Program-made: the position numbers and the translations under genes | The notes under the pieces: model-generated | The model's input: the letters and a program-made list of their open reading frames with translations, nothing else | Databases searched by the model: none | Told to the model about the DNA's origin: nothing | Origin: Sorangium cellulosum | Lineage (GTDB): Bacteria > Myxococcota_A > Polyangia > Polyangiales > Polyangiaceae | NCBI RefSeq assembly: GCF_002950945.1 | Contig: NZ_CP012673.1 | Coordinates: forward strand, 8,694,501 to 8,758,500 | Direction of reading: 5' to 3' | Length of the DNA: 64,000 bases | In this document: positions 26,419 through 34,501 of the stretch, in pieces | Numbering within the stretch: position 1 is the stretch's first letter | Layout: the number at the start of each line of letters is the position of its first letter

Positions 26419-26434
26419 GCTGCGGAGGTCGCGC

Positions 26435-27046
26435 TCACGCGTCGCGCTCCCGGAGCTCGTCGTCGAGGCGCTCGTCGTACTCGTCGCGAACCCCCGCCGT
26501 GAGGGCGACGCTGGACGGCTCTGGCTGCTCGGCGCTGCGCCTCCACGAGCGCAGCAGGGCGAAGACCCCGAGGAAGGTCGCCGCGATGCCGAGCATCAAG
26601 CCCAGGGCGACCTTGCCGAGGAGGCCGGACGAAGGCGCCGCGCGGAGGCGGTCGCCATAACGCGCGACGAGGTCCTGCTCGATGGCGCCGGAGGCCTCTC
26701 CCCGGCGGAGACGGGCGCGGATCTCGCGGCGAAGAGCGCTCGCCACCTCCGATTCGTGGACATCGAGCGTCTGATCCCAGCAACAAGGCGCGAGCAGACG
26801 CGCTGCGAGCGCCCTCTCGCCGGGCGCCGGGGTCGAGTCGACGAGCTCGGCCTCGGCGTGGCCGGGCGTCGCGGGCTCGGCCCTGCCGCTGAACGCCACG
26901 CTCGCGGCGACGGCGGCCAGCGCCGCCGCGCGCCGCCAGCGCGAGCTCCGCAGGAGCCGGAGACGCGACGGCGAGCTCACGTCGCCCGCGCCGTGAGGGG
27001 AACGGGCCGGGTCCTCCGCGGACCCGCCGTGCTCTCGCTGGATCAT
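26435..27046 (-). CDS. CcmH-like cytochrome c maturation protein, orphan
   Basis: 203 residues. After an N-terminal hydrophobic signal/anchor (AAALAAVAASVAF) comes a CcmH/CycL-type domain: ARLLAPCCWDQTLDVHESEV, then LRREIRARL and IEQDLVARYGDRLRA, then a C-terminal membrane segment (VALGLMLGIAATFLGVFALL). CcmH normally carries LRCxxC, a thiol pair that reduces apocytochrome c; here the cysteines are adjacent (Cys88-Cys89). The HESE/RYG signature still supports the family. No other ccm genes are in the window. It ends 16 bp from the convergent PKS. Confidence 0.7.
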   Translation of the reverse strand: MIQREHGGSAEDPARSPHGAGDVSSPSRLRLLRSSRWRRAAALAAVAASVAFSGRAEPATPGHAEAELVDSTPAPGERALAARLLAPCCWDQTLDVHESEVASALRREIRARLRRGEASGAIEQDLVARYGDRLRAAPSSGLLGKVALGLMLGIAATFLGVFALLRSWRRSAEQPEPSSVALTAGVRDEYDERLDDELRERDA

Positions 27047-27227
27047 GGCGAGACAGGCTAGCGCCTCCAGCCGCCGAGGCCCTGCGACACGATGTCGCGC
27101 ATGTCGCCGTGCGGCCATGTCCGAGCCGAAGGCCGGGATACCGCGGCGTCGTTCGACGAGGTGCGACACCGTGACGTATTGCCAGCCCAGCCCGGCGACG
27201 CCCGGCATCCCACGGCGCTCGGCGACC

Positions 27228-27632
27228 TCACATCGAGACGTCCACCCTCGGCGTCGTGTCCGTCGTCCAGTCGCTCGAGCTCGGGAAGTAGGTTGTCTCG
27301 TCGTCGCCGTCCTGGCTCGTGTGGATCTGGTACCGGCGGTTCGCGCCGCAGCCCCAGAGCGCCCCGTAGACGATCGATCTCGTCTCCCCCGCGTCGACCC
27401 GCTCGGACGAGTTCCTCGCGAGCCTGTCCCACGTGCCGCCGGACACCTTCACCTTGCTCTCGTCCCAGTTCACCGTGAACGCCTGACTGCCGGTGTTGCG
27501 CACGCTCACCGTGATCTGGCATCCGGCGACGGCATCCTTCGGCATGCTCGTGGCGACCGCTGCGCCGATGGGCACCACGGCGGCGACGGCGATGAGGGCG
27601 CGGCGGATGAGCACGGATCGATCGAACATCAT
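27228..27632 (-). CDS. Secreted protein of unknown function
   Basis: 134 residues, starting at the ATG at 27632, 7-8 bases after GGGGAGAA. The N-terminus (MFDRSVLIRRALIAVAAVVPIGAAVA) is a Sec signal with cleavage likely near ATS-MPKDA. The mature part is beta-rich, with ITVSVRNTGSQAFTVNW (a carbohydrate-binding-like or Ig-like strand pattern) and two Cys that could form a disulfide. No catalytic motif is seen. It stands alone between two minus-strand genes. Confidence 0.65.
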   Translation of the reverse strand: MMFDRSVLIRRALIAVAAVVPIGAAVATSMPKDAVAGCQITVSVRNTGSQAFTVNWDESKVKVSGGTWDRLARNSSERVDAGETRSIVYGALWGCGANRRYQIHTSQDGDDETTYFPSSSDWTTDTTPRVDVSM

Positions 27633-27850
27633 GTCGAGTTCTCCCCTTCTGGTGTGACCGTCGACTGCTCGCGACGGCAGCGCTCTCCACCTCAGCAACG
27701 GGCAGGCCAGGCGCGAGAGCGCGCCGTTTCCCGAGGTTCGAGCCGTCCTCGGGATCACGCGCCGCTCTTTCAGGTCGCGTGGAGGCGCTCACTCCGGGTC
27801 TGCGCTCGACGGGCCGACGGGAAAACGCCCCGTTTCCTCGGAGCGCGGCG

Positions 27851-27893
27851 GGTGACACACTGCCACCGGGTGCCCGGTGACACCCTGTGGCAG
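27851..27893. repeat. Nested inverted and direct repeats
   Basis: CTGCCAC (27860-27866) pairs with GTGGCAG (27887-27893). Inside lies CACCGGG/CCCGGTG (27864-27870, 27873-27879) with a 2-base gap. GGTGACA recurs as a direct repeat. It lies ~220 bp upstream of the secreted-protein start and could be its operator or a small REP-like element. Confidence 0.45.
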
Positions 27894-27930
27894 GTGACGC
27901 CCGCCGGCGCCGGCCGGGTTGCCGGGCCGG

Positions 27931-27960
27931 GCGCCGAGGGCCCCTCAGGCCCCTCGGCGC
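27931..27960 (-). terminator. Stem-loop after the VOC gene
   Basis: GCGCCGAGGG (27931-27940) pairs perfectly with CCCTCGGCGC (27951-27960), 16 bp downstream of the VOC stop at 27977 on the minus strand. No T-run is seen, as is common in very GC-rich genomes. Confidence 0.55.
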
Positions 27961-27976
27961 GCTCCGAGCTGGCAGC

Positions 27977-28381
27977 TCAGGCTGCGTTCTCCACCGGCCC
28001 CACCCCGTTCGCCCACTCCACGAGCTCGTAGACGATCCCGTTCGGATCGGTGACCTGGAAGAGCCGTTCGCCCCAGGGGTCCTCTCGCAGCGGGAGCGTG
28101 ATCTCGACCCCCTCGCCGCGCAGCCGCGCCTCCTCGCCCTCCAGCCCGCGGACGACGAACGCGACGATCACACCCGCGGCGCGCTCGTTGCGATAGGCCT
28201 CCGGCAGCACCTCGATCCCGCGGCGGAGGAACACGATGTTCATCCCGACGTCCTCCCGGGTGAGGGCGACGAACCCGTCCGCGGACATCTCCTCGCGAAA
28301 CCCGAAATGCTCGACGAGGAACGCGCTCGACGCCTTGACGTCGACGACCGTGAGAGAAATGGCAGATGCGGTGATCTTCAT
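27977..28381 (-). CDS. VOC (glyoxalase/bleomycin-resistance/dioxygenase) superfamily protein
   Basis: 134 residues from the ATG at 28381, after AGAGGAGAACC. Two beta-alpha-beta-beta-beta repeats are visible: ISLTVVDVKASSAFLVEHFGF and IVAFVVRGLEGEEARL, ending FQVTDPNGIVYELVEWA, with the Glu typical of VOC metal or ligand sites. Likely cytosolic; either a resistance or binding protein or a glyoxalase-like enzyme. A promoter overlapped by a palindromic operator lies ~200 bp upstream, so it is probably repressor-controlled, possibly by the TetR protein at 35.3-36.1 kb whose own upstream site is alike. Confidence 0.85.
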   Translation of the reverse strand: MKITASAISLTVVDVKASSAFLVEHFGFREEMSADGFVALTREDVGMNIVFLRRGIEVLPEAYRNERAAGVIVAFVVRGLEGEEARLRGEGVEITLPLREDPWGERLFQVTDPNGIVYELVEWANGVGPVENAA

Positions 28382-28583
28382 GGTTCTCCTCTCTTCATCT
28401 GGACGAGCGCTGACGCGAGCTGCCACGCATCGAGCCGACACACCCTTCGTCGGCTCGCGCGGGCGCTGTATCCGGCGAGGACCCTCCGGCCGAGGTACAT
28501 CCGGGTACCTCGCCGCCCCGGCAGGACAGACCGCCGCGGCAGCCCCTGCGGGGCGCGCGTGCGCGGCGCTCCGTAACGTGTTC

Positions 28584-28616
28584 CGTACACTGTACGGATA
28601 CGCGGACGTCTGTCAA
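28584..28616 (-). promoter_or_regulatory. Promoter with overlapping CGTAC-N3-GTACG operator
   Basis: On the minus strand, TTGACA (complement of 28611-28616) and TACAGT (complement of 28589-28594) are 16 bp apart. The palindrome CGTAC-ACT-GTACG (28584-28596, extended to CCGTACA/TGTACGG at 28583-28597) covers the -10 box, a classic repressor arrangement. The same half-sites and spacing occur upstream of the TetR gene at 36164-36176. Confidence 0.65.
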
Positions 28617-28754
28617 GACCGGGAGCTCCGGAGCGCCCGCAGCACGCGCGCTGGAGCGCGGCCCACGTCGTCGTACCGCGGCCGCCCTCCCGCGGCTCGC
28701 GCGAGCTCGAGCCTGGATCGGCGTCGCTTCGAGGGGCTATCCTGATCTGCCCTC

Positions 28755-29270
28755 ATGCCGCCGTCCCGACCGCCTCGTCACCACGGCCCGCGCCCCACAC
28801 CGCTGCCCTCGTCGGCGGTGTCCGCGTTCATCCGCCCCTCCAGGCTCGACGCGTTGCTCGCCCCCTGGATGCCCGACGCGGAGGAGCGCGCGTTCGTCGT
28901 CCGGTGCATCGCCGGAGAGGGTCCGGTCCATCACCGCGGGGCGAGCTACGCCCTGGTTTGCCTGCTCGGCCTGCTGCTCGAGGAGCTCGGACCCGACGAG
29001 GGCGGCGCGCGCGCCGGCGAGTCGCTGCCGGTCCCGATCCGCCTGCCGCCGCACCTCGCGCGCGGCGACGATCACGACTACCCGCTGACCATCCCGCTCG
29101 CGCCGCTCACGCGCCTCGCCCCGAAGGGCTCGCCGGAGCTCGCCGCGCTGGTCGACTGCCTCACCGACGGCCCGCCGCACCACGCGCTCGCCAACGCCGC
29201 GATGATCTGCCTGCTCGACGCCCTCTTCGCTCGCGCCGAGCGCGCCCGCGCCGGAGCGGAGGAGGCCTGA
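28755..29270 (+). CDS. Hypothetical protein, first gene of a transporter operon
   Basis: 171 residues from the ATG at 28755; an in-frame GTG at 28818 is a possible later start, since the first 20 residues are Pro/Arg-rich. The body (DALLAPWMPDAEERAFVVRCIAGEGPVHHRGASY) is mostly helical and soluble, without a signal peptide. No family is recognised. Its TGA overlaps the ATG of the next gene (29268-29272), so the two are coupled and presumably act together. Confidence 0.7.
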   Translation: MPPSRPPRHHGPRPTPLPSSAVSAFIRPSRLDALLAPWMPDAEERAFVVRCIAGEGPVHHRGASYALVCLLGLLLEELGPDEGGARAGESLPVPIRLPPHLARGDDHDYPLTIPLAPLTRLAPKGSPELAALVDCLTDGPPHHALANAAMICLLDALFARAERARAGAEEA

Positions 29271-29953
29271 TGGCGCTGCCGCCGGCGCTCGGGCAGGCGT
29301 TCCGGATGGTGGCCGCAGAGCTGGGCATGCGCTCGGCGGCGGGGCTGTTCCTCCGCGAGCTCATGGGCGCCGGCGGCGCCCCGCTCGTCCGCGAGGCCCG
29401 CGACCAGCTCGGGCGCGAGTTCCCGGTCCTCGACTTCGTCGCCGAGCAGCGGCTCTCCGGGGCCGCCGAGGCGCCGCTCGACCCCGAGGGGGTCCTCGAC
29501 GCGCTCGGCGGCGTGACCCGGCTGCTGGTCGTGGGGCTCGAGGCCGACTGCCTCGACGTGCTCGTGCCGCGGCTCTCCGGCGTCGAGGTCGGCCTGGTCA
29601 CCGACGCGGGCGGGCTCGAGCCGGACTTCCGCCGGGTGCTCGCGAACTACGACGGGCTCATGGTGCCCGTGGGGCTGTCGGAGCTCCAGCGCTGGGCCGG
29701 GCGGAGGAGCGCGCTGCTCACCTTCATCTACGGCACCGACGGGCACGCGGCGCACGTCAGCCCCTCGTGGCTGCGCGTCTCGGGCCCCGACGTGCGCACC
29801 CAGTTCCGCTCGCTGATCGGCTGGGACATCCTCGGCCAGCCCATGACGGTGTACCCGCGCTGGATGGTCGAGACGAGCCCGGGCGATTTCTCGCGTCTCG
29901 TGGGACCGCGCCCGCCCGCGCGCGCCCTCTCGCCCGCGCGCGAGGCGACGTGA
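29270..29953 (+). CDS. Hypothetical protein, second gene of a transporter operon
   Basis: 227 residues, soluble. It contains alternating hydrophobic strands and helices (GVTRLLVVGLEADCLDVLVPRL; VEVGLVTDAGGLEPDFRRVL; NYDGLMVPVGLSELQRW) that suggest a Rossmann-like or response-regulator-like fold, but no known motif was identified. It overlaps the upstream gene by 1 base and the downstream transporter (GTGA at 29950-29953). Possibly a regulatory or accessory subunit of the transporter. Confidence 0.7.
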   Translation: MALPPALGQAFRMVAAELGMRSAAGLFLRELMGAGGAPLVREARDQLGREFPVLDFVAEQRLSGAAEAPLDPEGVLDALGGVTRLLVVGLEADCLDVLVPRLSGVEVGLVTDAGGLEPDFRRVLANYDGLMVPVGLSELQRWAGRRSALLTFIYGTDGHAAHVSPSWLRVSGPDVRTQFRSLIGWDILGQPMTVYPRWMVETSPGDFSRLVGPRPPARALSPAREAT

Positions 29954-31287
29954 CGGCGCCCCAGGCCGTCCTCTTCACCATCCTGCTCGGCGCGCTCCTG
30001 CTCCAGGCCCTCCTGCCGTCGCGCCGGGTGCTCATCGTGACGGGCGGCGCGGCCCTCGCCTGCCTCGCCTCCACGCTGCTCGGGATCGCGACCGCGCCGC
30101 GCCTGCTCGCCGAGGTGCCGTGGGACGTGCTCGTCATCCTCGTGACGCTGGGGCTCCTGTCCCAGCTGTTCGCGGCCTCGCGGCTCTTCGATCGCCTCGC
30201 CGTCCTGGCGACGCGGCTGAGCGGCGCCGACCCTTTCCGCGTCCTGCTCGTGTTCTCGCTCACGATGTACGTCGTGAGCGGCGTCGTCAACAACCTCACC
30301 GCGCTCGTGCTCGTCCTGCCGGTGCTGCACGTGCTGCTCAAGCTCATGGGCACGCGGCAGCGGTACGTCTCCTGGTTGCTCGGCCTGCTGCTCGTCGCCT
30401 GCAACCTCGGCGGGGCCGCCACGCCGATCGGCGATTTCCCGGCCATCCTGCTGCTCGGCCGGGGCAGCATGACCTTCGGGGCCTACCTGTCGCACGCTGC
30501 CCCGGCGACGCTCTGCGCGCTCGCCGCGCTGCTCCTCGTCGTGCGCTTCGCGGTGCGCCCGGCCGCGGGCTCGCCGCGTGACCCGGTGTCGGCGCGCCTC
30601 ACGCGCGCGGCCATGGAGGCGCTGCATCGGAGGGTGCGCGCCGATCGGCGCCTCGTCGTGCCGGCGGCGGCGTCGCTCGCCGCGATGGTGGCCGCGTGGC
30701 TGTTCCTGCCCGCGGAGCTCGGCGTCGGCCCGGAGCTCGTGTGCTGGCTCGGTACCGGCGCGGCGCTCCTCATGGCGCGCAGGCTCGGCGAGAGGCTCGC
30801 GAGGACGGGGCTCGACGTCGAGGCGGTGCTCTTCCTGCTGTCGCTCTTCGTGATGGTCGCGGCGGTGCGACGCGCCGGCCTGTTCGAGGAGGTCTCGCGC
30901 TCGCTGGAGAGGCTGCCGGTCGCGCCGTCGCTGCAGCTGGTCCTGTTCCTGCTCCTCGCCGGCGTGCTCACGGGGCTGTTCTCGGCGGGCCCGAGCATGG
31001 CGGCGCTGCTCGACGTGGCCGAGTCGCTCGCCGAGCGGCTGCCCGGGCCCGCCGTCTACGTCGGCCTCGCCTTAGCGGTGTGCGCGGGCAGCTCGCTCTT
31101 CCTGACCGCCGCCACGTCAGGCCCGCTCGCGCAGGCGCTCACCGAGCGCGCCGATCTGCGGGACGTCGACGGCAGGCCCATCCGGTTCGGCTTCTTCGAC
31201 TTCCTGCCGACCGGCCTCCTGAGCTTCTCGATCATCCAGGCCGTGGCGATCGCCTACGCGCTCCTCGCCGTCTGGGCGGCGCGATGA
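29950..31287 (+). CDS. Ion transporter superfamily membrane protein (ArsB/NhaD/SLC13-like)
   Basis: 445 residues, GTG start inside the overlap with the preceding gene. About ten to twelve membrane segments. Signature segments are SGVVNNLTALVLVLPV and ACNLGGAATPIGDFPAILL, matching the paired Asn/Gly-rich re-entrant loops of the ion-transporter superfamily, and a second internal repeat AGSSLFLTAATSGPLA. Likely an inner-membrane anion or Na+/H+ carrier; the substrate is unknown. Translational coupling to two unknown soluble proteins is unusual and suggests a regulated complex. A rare TTA leucine codon occurs near 31072. Confidence 0.8.
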   Translation: MTAPQAVLFTILLGALLLQALLPSRRVLIVTGGAALACLASTLLGIATAPRLLAEVPWDVLVILVTLGLLSQLFAASRLFDRLAVLATRLSGADPFRVLLVFSLTMYVVSGVVNNLTALVLVLPVLHVLLKLMGTRQRYVSWLLGLLLVACNLGGAATPIGDFPAILLLGRGSMTFGAYLSHAAPATLCALAALLLVVRFAVRPAAGSPRDPVSARLTRAAMEALHRRVRADRRLVVPAAASLAAMVAAWLFLPAELGVGPELVCWLGTGAALLMARRLGERLARTGLDVEAVLFLLSLFVMVAAVRRAGLFEEVSRSLERLPVAPSLQLVLFLLLAGVLTGLFSAGPSMAALLDVAESLAERLPGPAVYVGLALAVCAGSSLFLTAATSGPLAQALTERADLRDVDGRPIRFGFFDFLPTGLLSFSIIQAVAIAYALLAVWAAR

Positions 31288-31385
31288 GCCGCCCGCGCTG
31301 CCTCCGGGCGGCGCGTCCTTGACACCCGCAAACGTGTTCGCGTCTCCTGACCACCCCAGCGCGCCTGTCCCGGAAGGAGCGGCTC

Positions 31386-32270
31386 ATGACCTTGCGACGC
31401 CCCGAAGACTTCAAGCACCATCAAGCCCAGCTCACAGATATCCGCCTGCATTTCGTGCGCGAAGGGCGCGGAAGGCCGCTCCTCCTGCTCCACGGCTGGC
31501 CGGGCTTCTGGTGGGAGTGGCACAAGAACATCGGACCCCTCGCCGACGCCTTCGACGTCATCGTGCCCGACATGCGCGGTTACGGCGACTCCGAGAAGCC
31601 CGATCTCTCGCGCATCGAGCTCTTCCACCTCGATCGCGTCGTGGAGGACATCGCCCAGCTACTCGACAGCCTCGGCATCGAGCAGGCGTTCCTCGTGGGT
31701 CACGACTACGCCGCGCTGGTCCTCCACAAGTTCGTGCGCAAGCACCGCGACAGGGTGATCCAGGCGGCGATCATCAACCCCATCACGCCCGGGTTCGAGG
31801 GGCGGTATCTGAGCCCCGGGCACTTCCCCGAGTCGTGGTACTCGCAGTTCCACCAGCTGGACATGGCCGTCGAGCTGGTCAGCTCGAGCCGCGACGCGTG
31901 CCGCGCCTACTTCCGTCACTTCCTGAACCACTGGTCGCACGACAAGAACCTCTTCCAGGGGGAAGAGCTCGAGATCTACGTCGACAACTTCATGAAGCCG
32001 GGCAACATCCACGGCGGCTTCAACTTCTACCGCGCGAACCTGTCCATCACGAGCCAGCCCTGGACCGCGCTCGACCGGACCATCTCCGATTGCCGCGTGA
32101 CGTTCCTGCAGGGCATGGGGGATCCGGTGGTCCCGTCCGTCTGGACCGACCTCGTCACGCCCTGGTACAATCACTACACGATCAGCTACGTGCAGGAGGG
32201 CGGACACTTCTTGATGCGCGAGAAGCCGGGTTACGTCAACCAGCAGATCCGGAGCGCCTTCCTGAAGTAG
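31386..32270 (+). CDS. Alpha/beta hydrolase, epoxide-hydrolase-like
   Basis: 294 residues. LLLLHGWPGFWWEW is the HG-W-P oxyanion motif of epoxide hydrolases and dehalogenases, and the nucleophile elbow is VGHDYAAL with Asp107, not Ser. RGYGDSEKP follows the first strands. The closing His is in VQEGGHFLMREKP. An Asp nucleophile supports epoxide or haloalkane hydrolysis rather than ester cleavage. The AAGGAG ribosome site lies 8 bases before the ATG. It is monocistronic, with an upstream TTGACA at 31319 but no clear -10 box. Confidence 0.88.
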   Translation: MTLRRPEDFKHHQAQLTDIRLHFVREGRGRPLLLLHGWPGFWWEWHKNIGPLADAFDVIVPDMRGYGDSEKPDLSRIELFHLDRVVEDIAQLLDSLGIEQAFLVGHDYAALVLHKFVRKHRDRVIQAAIINPITPGFEGRYLSPGHFPESWYSQFHQLDMAVELVSSSRDACRAYFRHFLNHWSHDKNLFQGEELEIYVDNFMKPGNIHGGFNFYRANLSITSQPWTALDRTISDCRVTFLQGMGDPVVPSVWTDLVTPWYNHYTISYVQEGGHFLMREKPGYVNQQIRSAFLK

Positions 32271-32316
32271 GCGAGCCGGCGCGGCGCGATCGTGCTGTGA
32301 TCGCGCCGTCGGCCGC

Positions 32317-32706
32317 TCAGGCGCTGCCGCTCACCTTCGCTGCCCGGGTATTGCCGTCGAACCACGACTCGATCGTATACCGCGCGCCGTAGTAGTCGAT
32401 GCTCCCGTCCTCGCTCAGGCTCCCGCCGCGCAGCACGTTGGCGGCGCTCTCGTACAGGAGAAACGGGACGAGGCCGACGGGCAGCGCGCTGGCCAGGGTC
32501 CAGGTGCCCTCCTCGCCGCCGGTGGCGATCACGAGGAATTGCTGAGCGCCGGACGCATCGACGAGCACGCCGAGCGTCGAGCCGCTCCGGTCGCGCGACG
32601 TCGCGCGGAAGTTGAGGTGGGCAGCGGTGGCGAGCAGCGCGGCCGACGTCACGGGCTTCTGGGGCATGGGCATGGCGGTGATGACCGGAGCGTTCACGAT
32701 CCGCAC
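32317..32706 (-). CDS. Hypothetical protein, downstream of a small partner gene
   Basis: 129 residues with GTG at 32706; a second GTG at 32697 overlaps the stop of the preceding gene as GTGA and may be the true start. The product is beta-rich (QQFLVIATGGEEGTWTLASALP; GSIDYYGARYTIESWFDG), without signal or membrane segments. No family is recognised. It is co-transcribed with the 82-residue gene upstream. Confidence 0.6.
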   Translation of the reverse strand: MRIVNAPVITAMPMPQKPVTSAALLATAAHLNFRATSRDRSGSTLGVLVDASGAQQFLVIATGGEEGTWTLASALPVGLVPFLLYESAANVLRGGSLSEDGSIDYYGARYTIESWFDGNTRAAKVSGSA

Positions 32707-32942
32707 CCCGCGATCGTGCTCTTCGGCTGCCAGATCAGCCCGTTGTATTTCCGCGGCGAGCCCGAGCGGTCCAGCCGCAGGAACGTCTCGCCCTGCTTGA
32801 GGTGCCGCTGGCGGTCGCGGTCGAACGGACCGTGCGAGGCGCTCGCAGGCTCGTAGGTGGCCTCGCTCTTGCCGTGCACCTGGAAGCGCCAGCAGAGCCG
32901 CTGTTCCACTCCATCCACGATCCGCGACAAATAATCTTTCAT
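32694..32942 (-). CDS. Hypothetical small protein
   Basis: 82 residues starting MKDYLSRIVDGVEQRL. It is polar and charged, with GETFLRLDRSGSPRKYNGLIW in the second half and no signal peptide. It overlaps the next gene by 4-13 bases, which supports both as real and coupled. Function unknown. Confidence 0.55.
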   Translation of the reverse strand: MKDYLSRIVDGVEQRLCWRFQVHGKSEATYEPASASHGPFDRDRQRHLKQGETFLRLDRSGSPRKYNGLIWQPKSTIAGCGS

Positions 32943-33367
32943 GGCGTCCACTTTCCTTGTGCTCAGACCGCGCGCTCGACGAGCGAGATCAACGGACACG
33001 TGACGCGGCCGGACCGGCGGGCGCGGACTTCCCGCCCGCACCTGGACCGCCGCGTGCGCCTCCCGAGACCGGAGGCACCGGGTTCCTCTCGAACGTGGAA
33101 GGCACGCCGGGGGTGCGCTTCCGGAGCTTCACGCAGGAGCTGCTTCGATCGGCCCTGGACGGCCTTGTCTATGGCTCGGACCCGACGGGGTCGGACGGCA
33201 CGTTGTTCAACTGCGCATCCACTTCGCTGCGCGAGCACCAGCTATACCAGAGAAAGAACCGCGGCACCACGAAACTTCATCATGGACACGCCGATGTCGT
33301 CGATGCGGGAATTTTCACGATCCTGCGCGCCGGGCGTCAGGAGACGCCCCCCGTCGGGGCGTGGCCT
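32943..33367. other. Intergenic stretch, with a hairpin after the desaturase
   Basis: 425 bp without a supported gene. Near its right end ACGCCCC (33344-33350) pairs with GGGGCGT (33356-33362), directly after the desaturase stop at 33368, a likely terminator for that minus-strand gene. The remainder should hold the promoter of the two small minus-strand genes; none is clear. Confidence 0.5.
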
Positions 33368-34141
33368 TCACCCCTCGACACGCGCGGACCCGGGCTCCAG
33401 CCGGGCGACCTGGCGCTGCTCGGGCATCTTCAGGACACCCAGCCAGGCGAACACGCGGATGACCTGGTAGGACGGGTCGACCTCGAACCAGCGCACCGCG
33501 AAGTTCGGGCTCATCGAGTACTTGTGGTGGTTGTTCTGGAAGAGCTCCCCGAGCGTCACGACGTCGAGGATCAGCGTGTTGCGCGAGTCGTCGTCGCTGT
33601 TGAAATTGCGGTAGCCGTAGCGGTGGCCGCACCAGTTCACGATCGCGCCGTGCAGCGGCCCCATGGTCCAGTGGAGCGGGAGGAACAGGAACTGCCACCA
33701 TTGCGTGGCAAAGGCGATGTAGAAGAGCGCGTAGCCCGTGCCCCAGGTCAGGCGGCTGGTCCACGAGTTCCCGATGCGGTCGAGCGCCTTCCACTCGGGG
33801 TAGCCGCCGAGGAACCGCGGCTCGACCTCGGCCGTGCCGTCGCATAGTGCGTCGTAGCGCTTCTTGGTCGCCCACATCATCGACGCGGGCCCCGCGAAGT
33901 ACCGCGGCGAGTGCGGATCCTTCGGCGTGTCGCTGTACGCGTGGTGCATGCGATGCAAGATCGCATAGGCCCGCGGCACGAGGTACGAGGACCCCTGCGT
34001 GAGGTACGTGAGCAGGTGGAAGGTCCGCTCCCAGAACATCGACATCGTGAACATCCGATGCGATGCGTACCGGTGCAGGAAGAAGGTCTGGAAGAAGACC
34101 GAGAGTGTCGAGTGGGCTAAGAGGACAATGACGAGCGCCAT
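33368..34141 (-). CDS. Membrane fatty-acid desaturase (acyl-CoA desaturase type)
   Basis: 257 residues. The three His boxes of the non-haem diiron desaturases are present: HRYASH (residues 23-28), HRMHH (63-67) and NNHH (203-206), plus the extra His in WCGHRYGY (173). Hydrophobic spans separate them. The protein is shorter than the ~300-residue average because the first membrane hairpin is reduced; an in-frame TAA four codons upstream of the ATG excludes a longer start. It would introduce a double bond into membrane acyl chains, using a cytochrome b5 or ferredoxin donor. Confidence 0.87.
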   Translation of the reverse strand: MALVIVLLAHSTLSVFFQTFFLHRYASHRMFTMSMFWERTFHLLTYLTQGSSYLVPRAYAILHRMHHAYSDTPKDPHSPRYFAGPASMMWATKKRYDALCDGTAEVEPRFLGGYPEWKALDRIGNSWTSRLTWGTGYALFYIAFATQWWQFLFLPLHWTMGPLHGAIVNWCGHRYGYRNFNSDDDSRNTLILDVVTLGELFQNNHHKYSMSPNFAVRWFEVDPSYQVIRVFAWLGVLKMPEQRQVARLEPGSARVEG

Positions 34142-34501
34142 GCCGAGCTTTTACATCAAACCGCGCCCGGCGCACGGTCAGCTCCCGGTCATGATTTGCG
34201 AGCGCCGCATCCGAAACGTTGTGTCGACGGTCCGTTCATTATGTCCCGTCACCGAGATCTTCCGTCCGTGACGACGGCCATCCCGTGAAGACGTGAGTTG
34301 CCGTGATATCCTGAGTGTCACCTGCGTCCGCGGTGAATCTGGCTTGACTTACCTGCTCGCCGCGGTCACGCTGTCCCGGACAGGCCGTCCGGGCGTACGT
34401 CGCAGACGTCGATGCGCTCGGAGCGTGAGTGCTCTCGGTGGTGTCGGGCGATCGGCGCGCGCGGCTGGGCTCGCCAAGCCGCATCGACCCGAGGTACACG
34501 C
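34142..34501. other. Divergent promoter region of desaturase and transglutaminase-like genes
   Basis: 360 bp with lower GC than its neighbours at 34185-34250 and 34290-34370. TTGACT at 34344-34349 could be a -35 box for the rightward gene, but no good -10 follows. No gene is supported. Confidence 0.4.
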
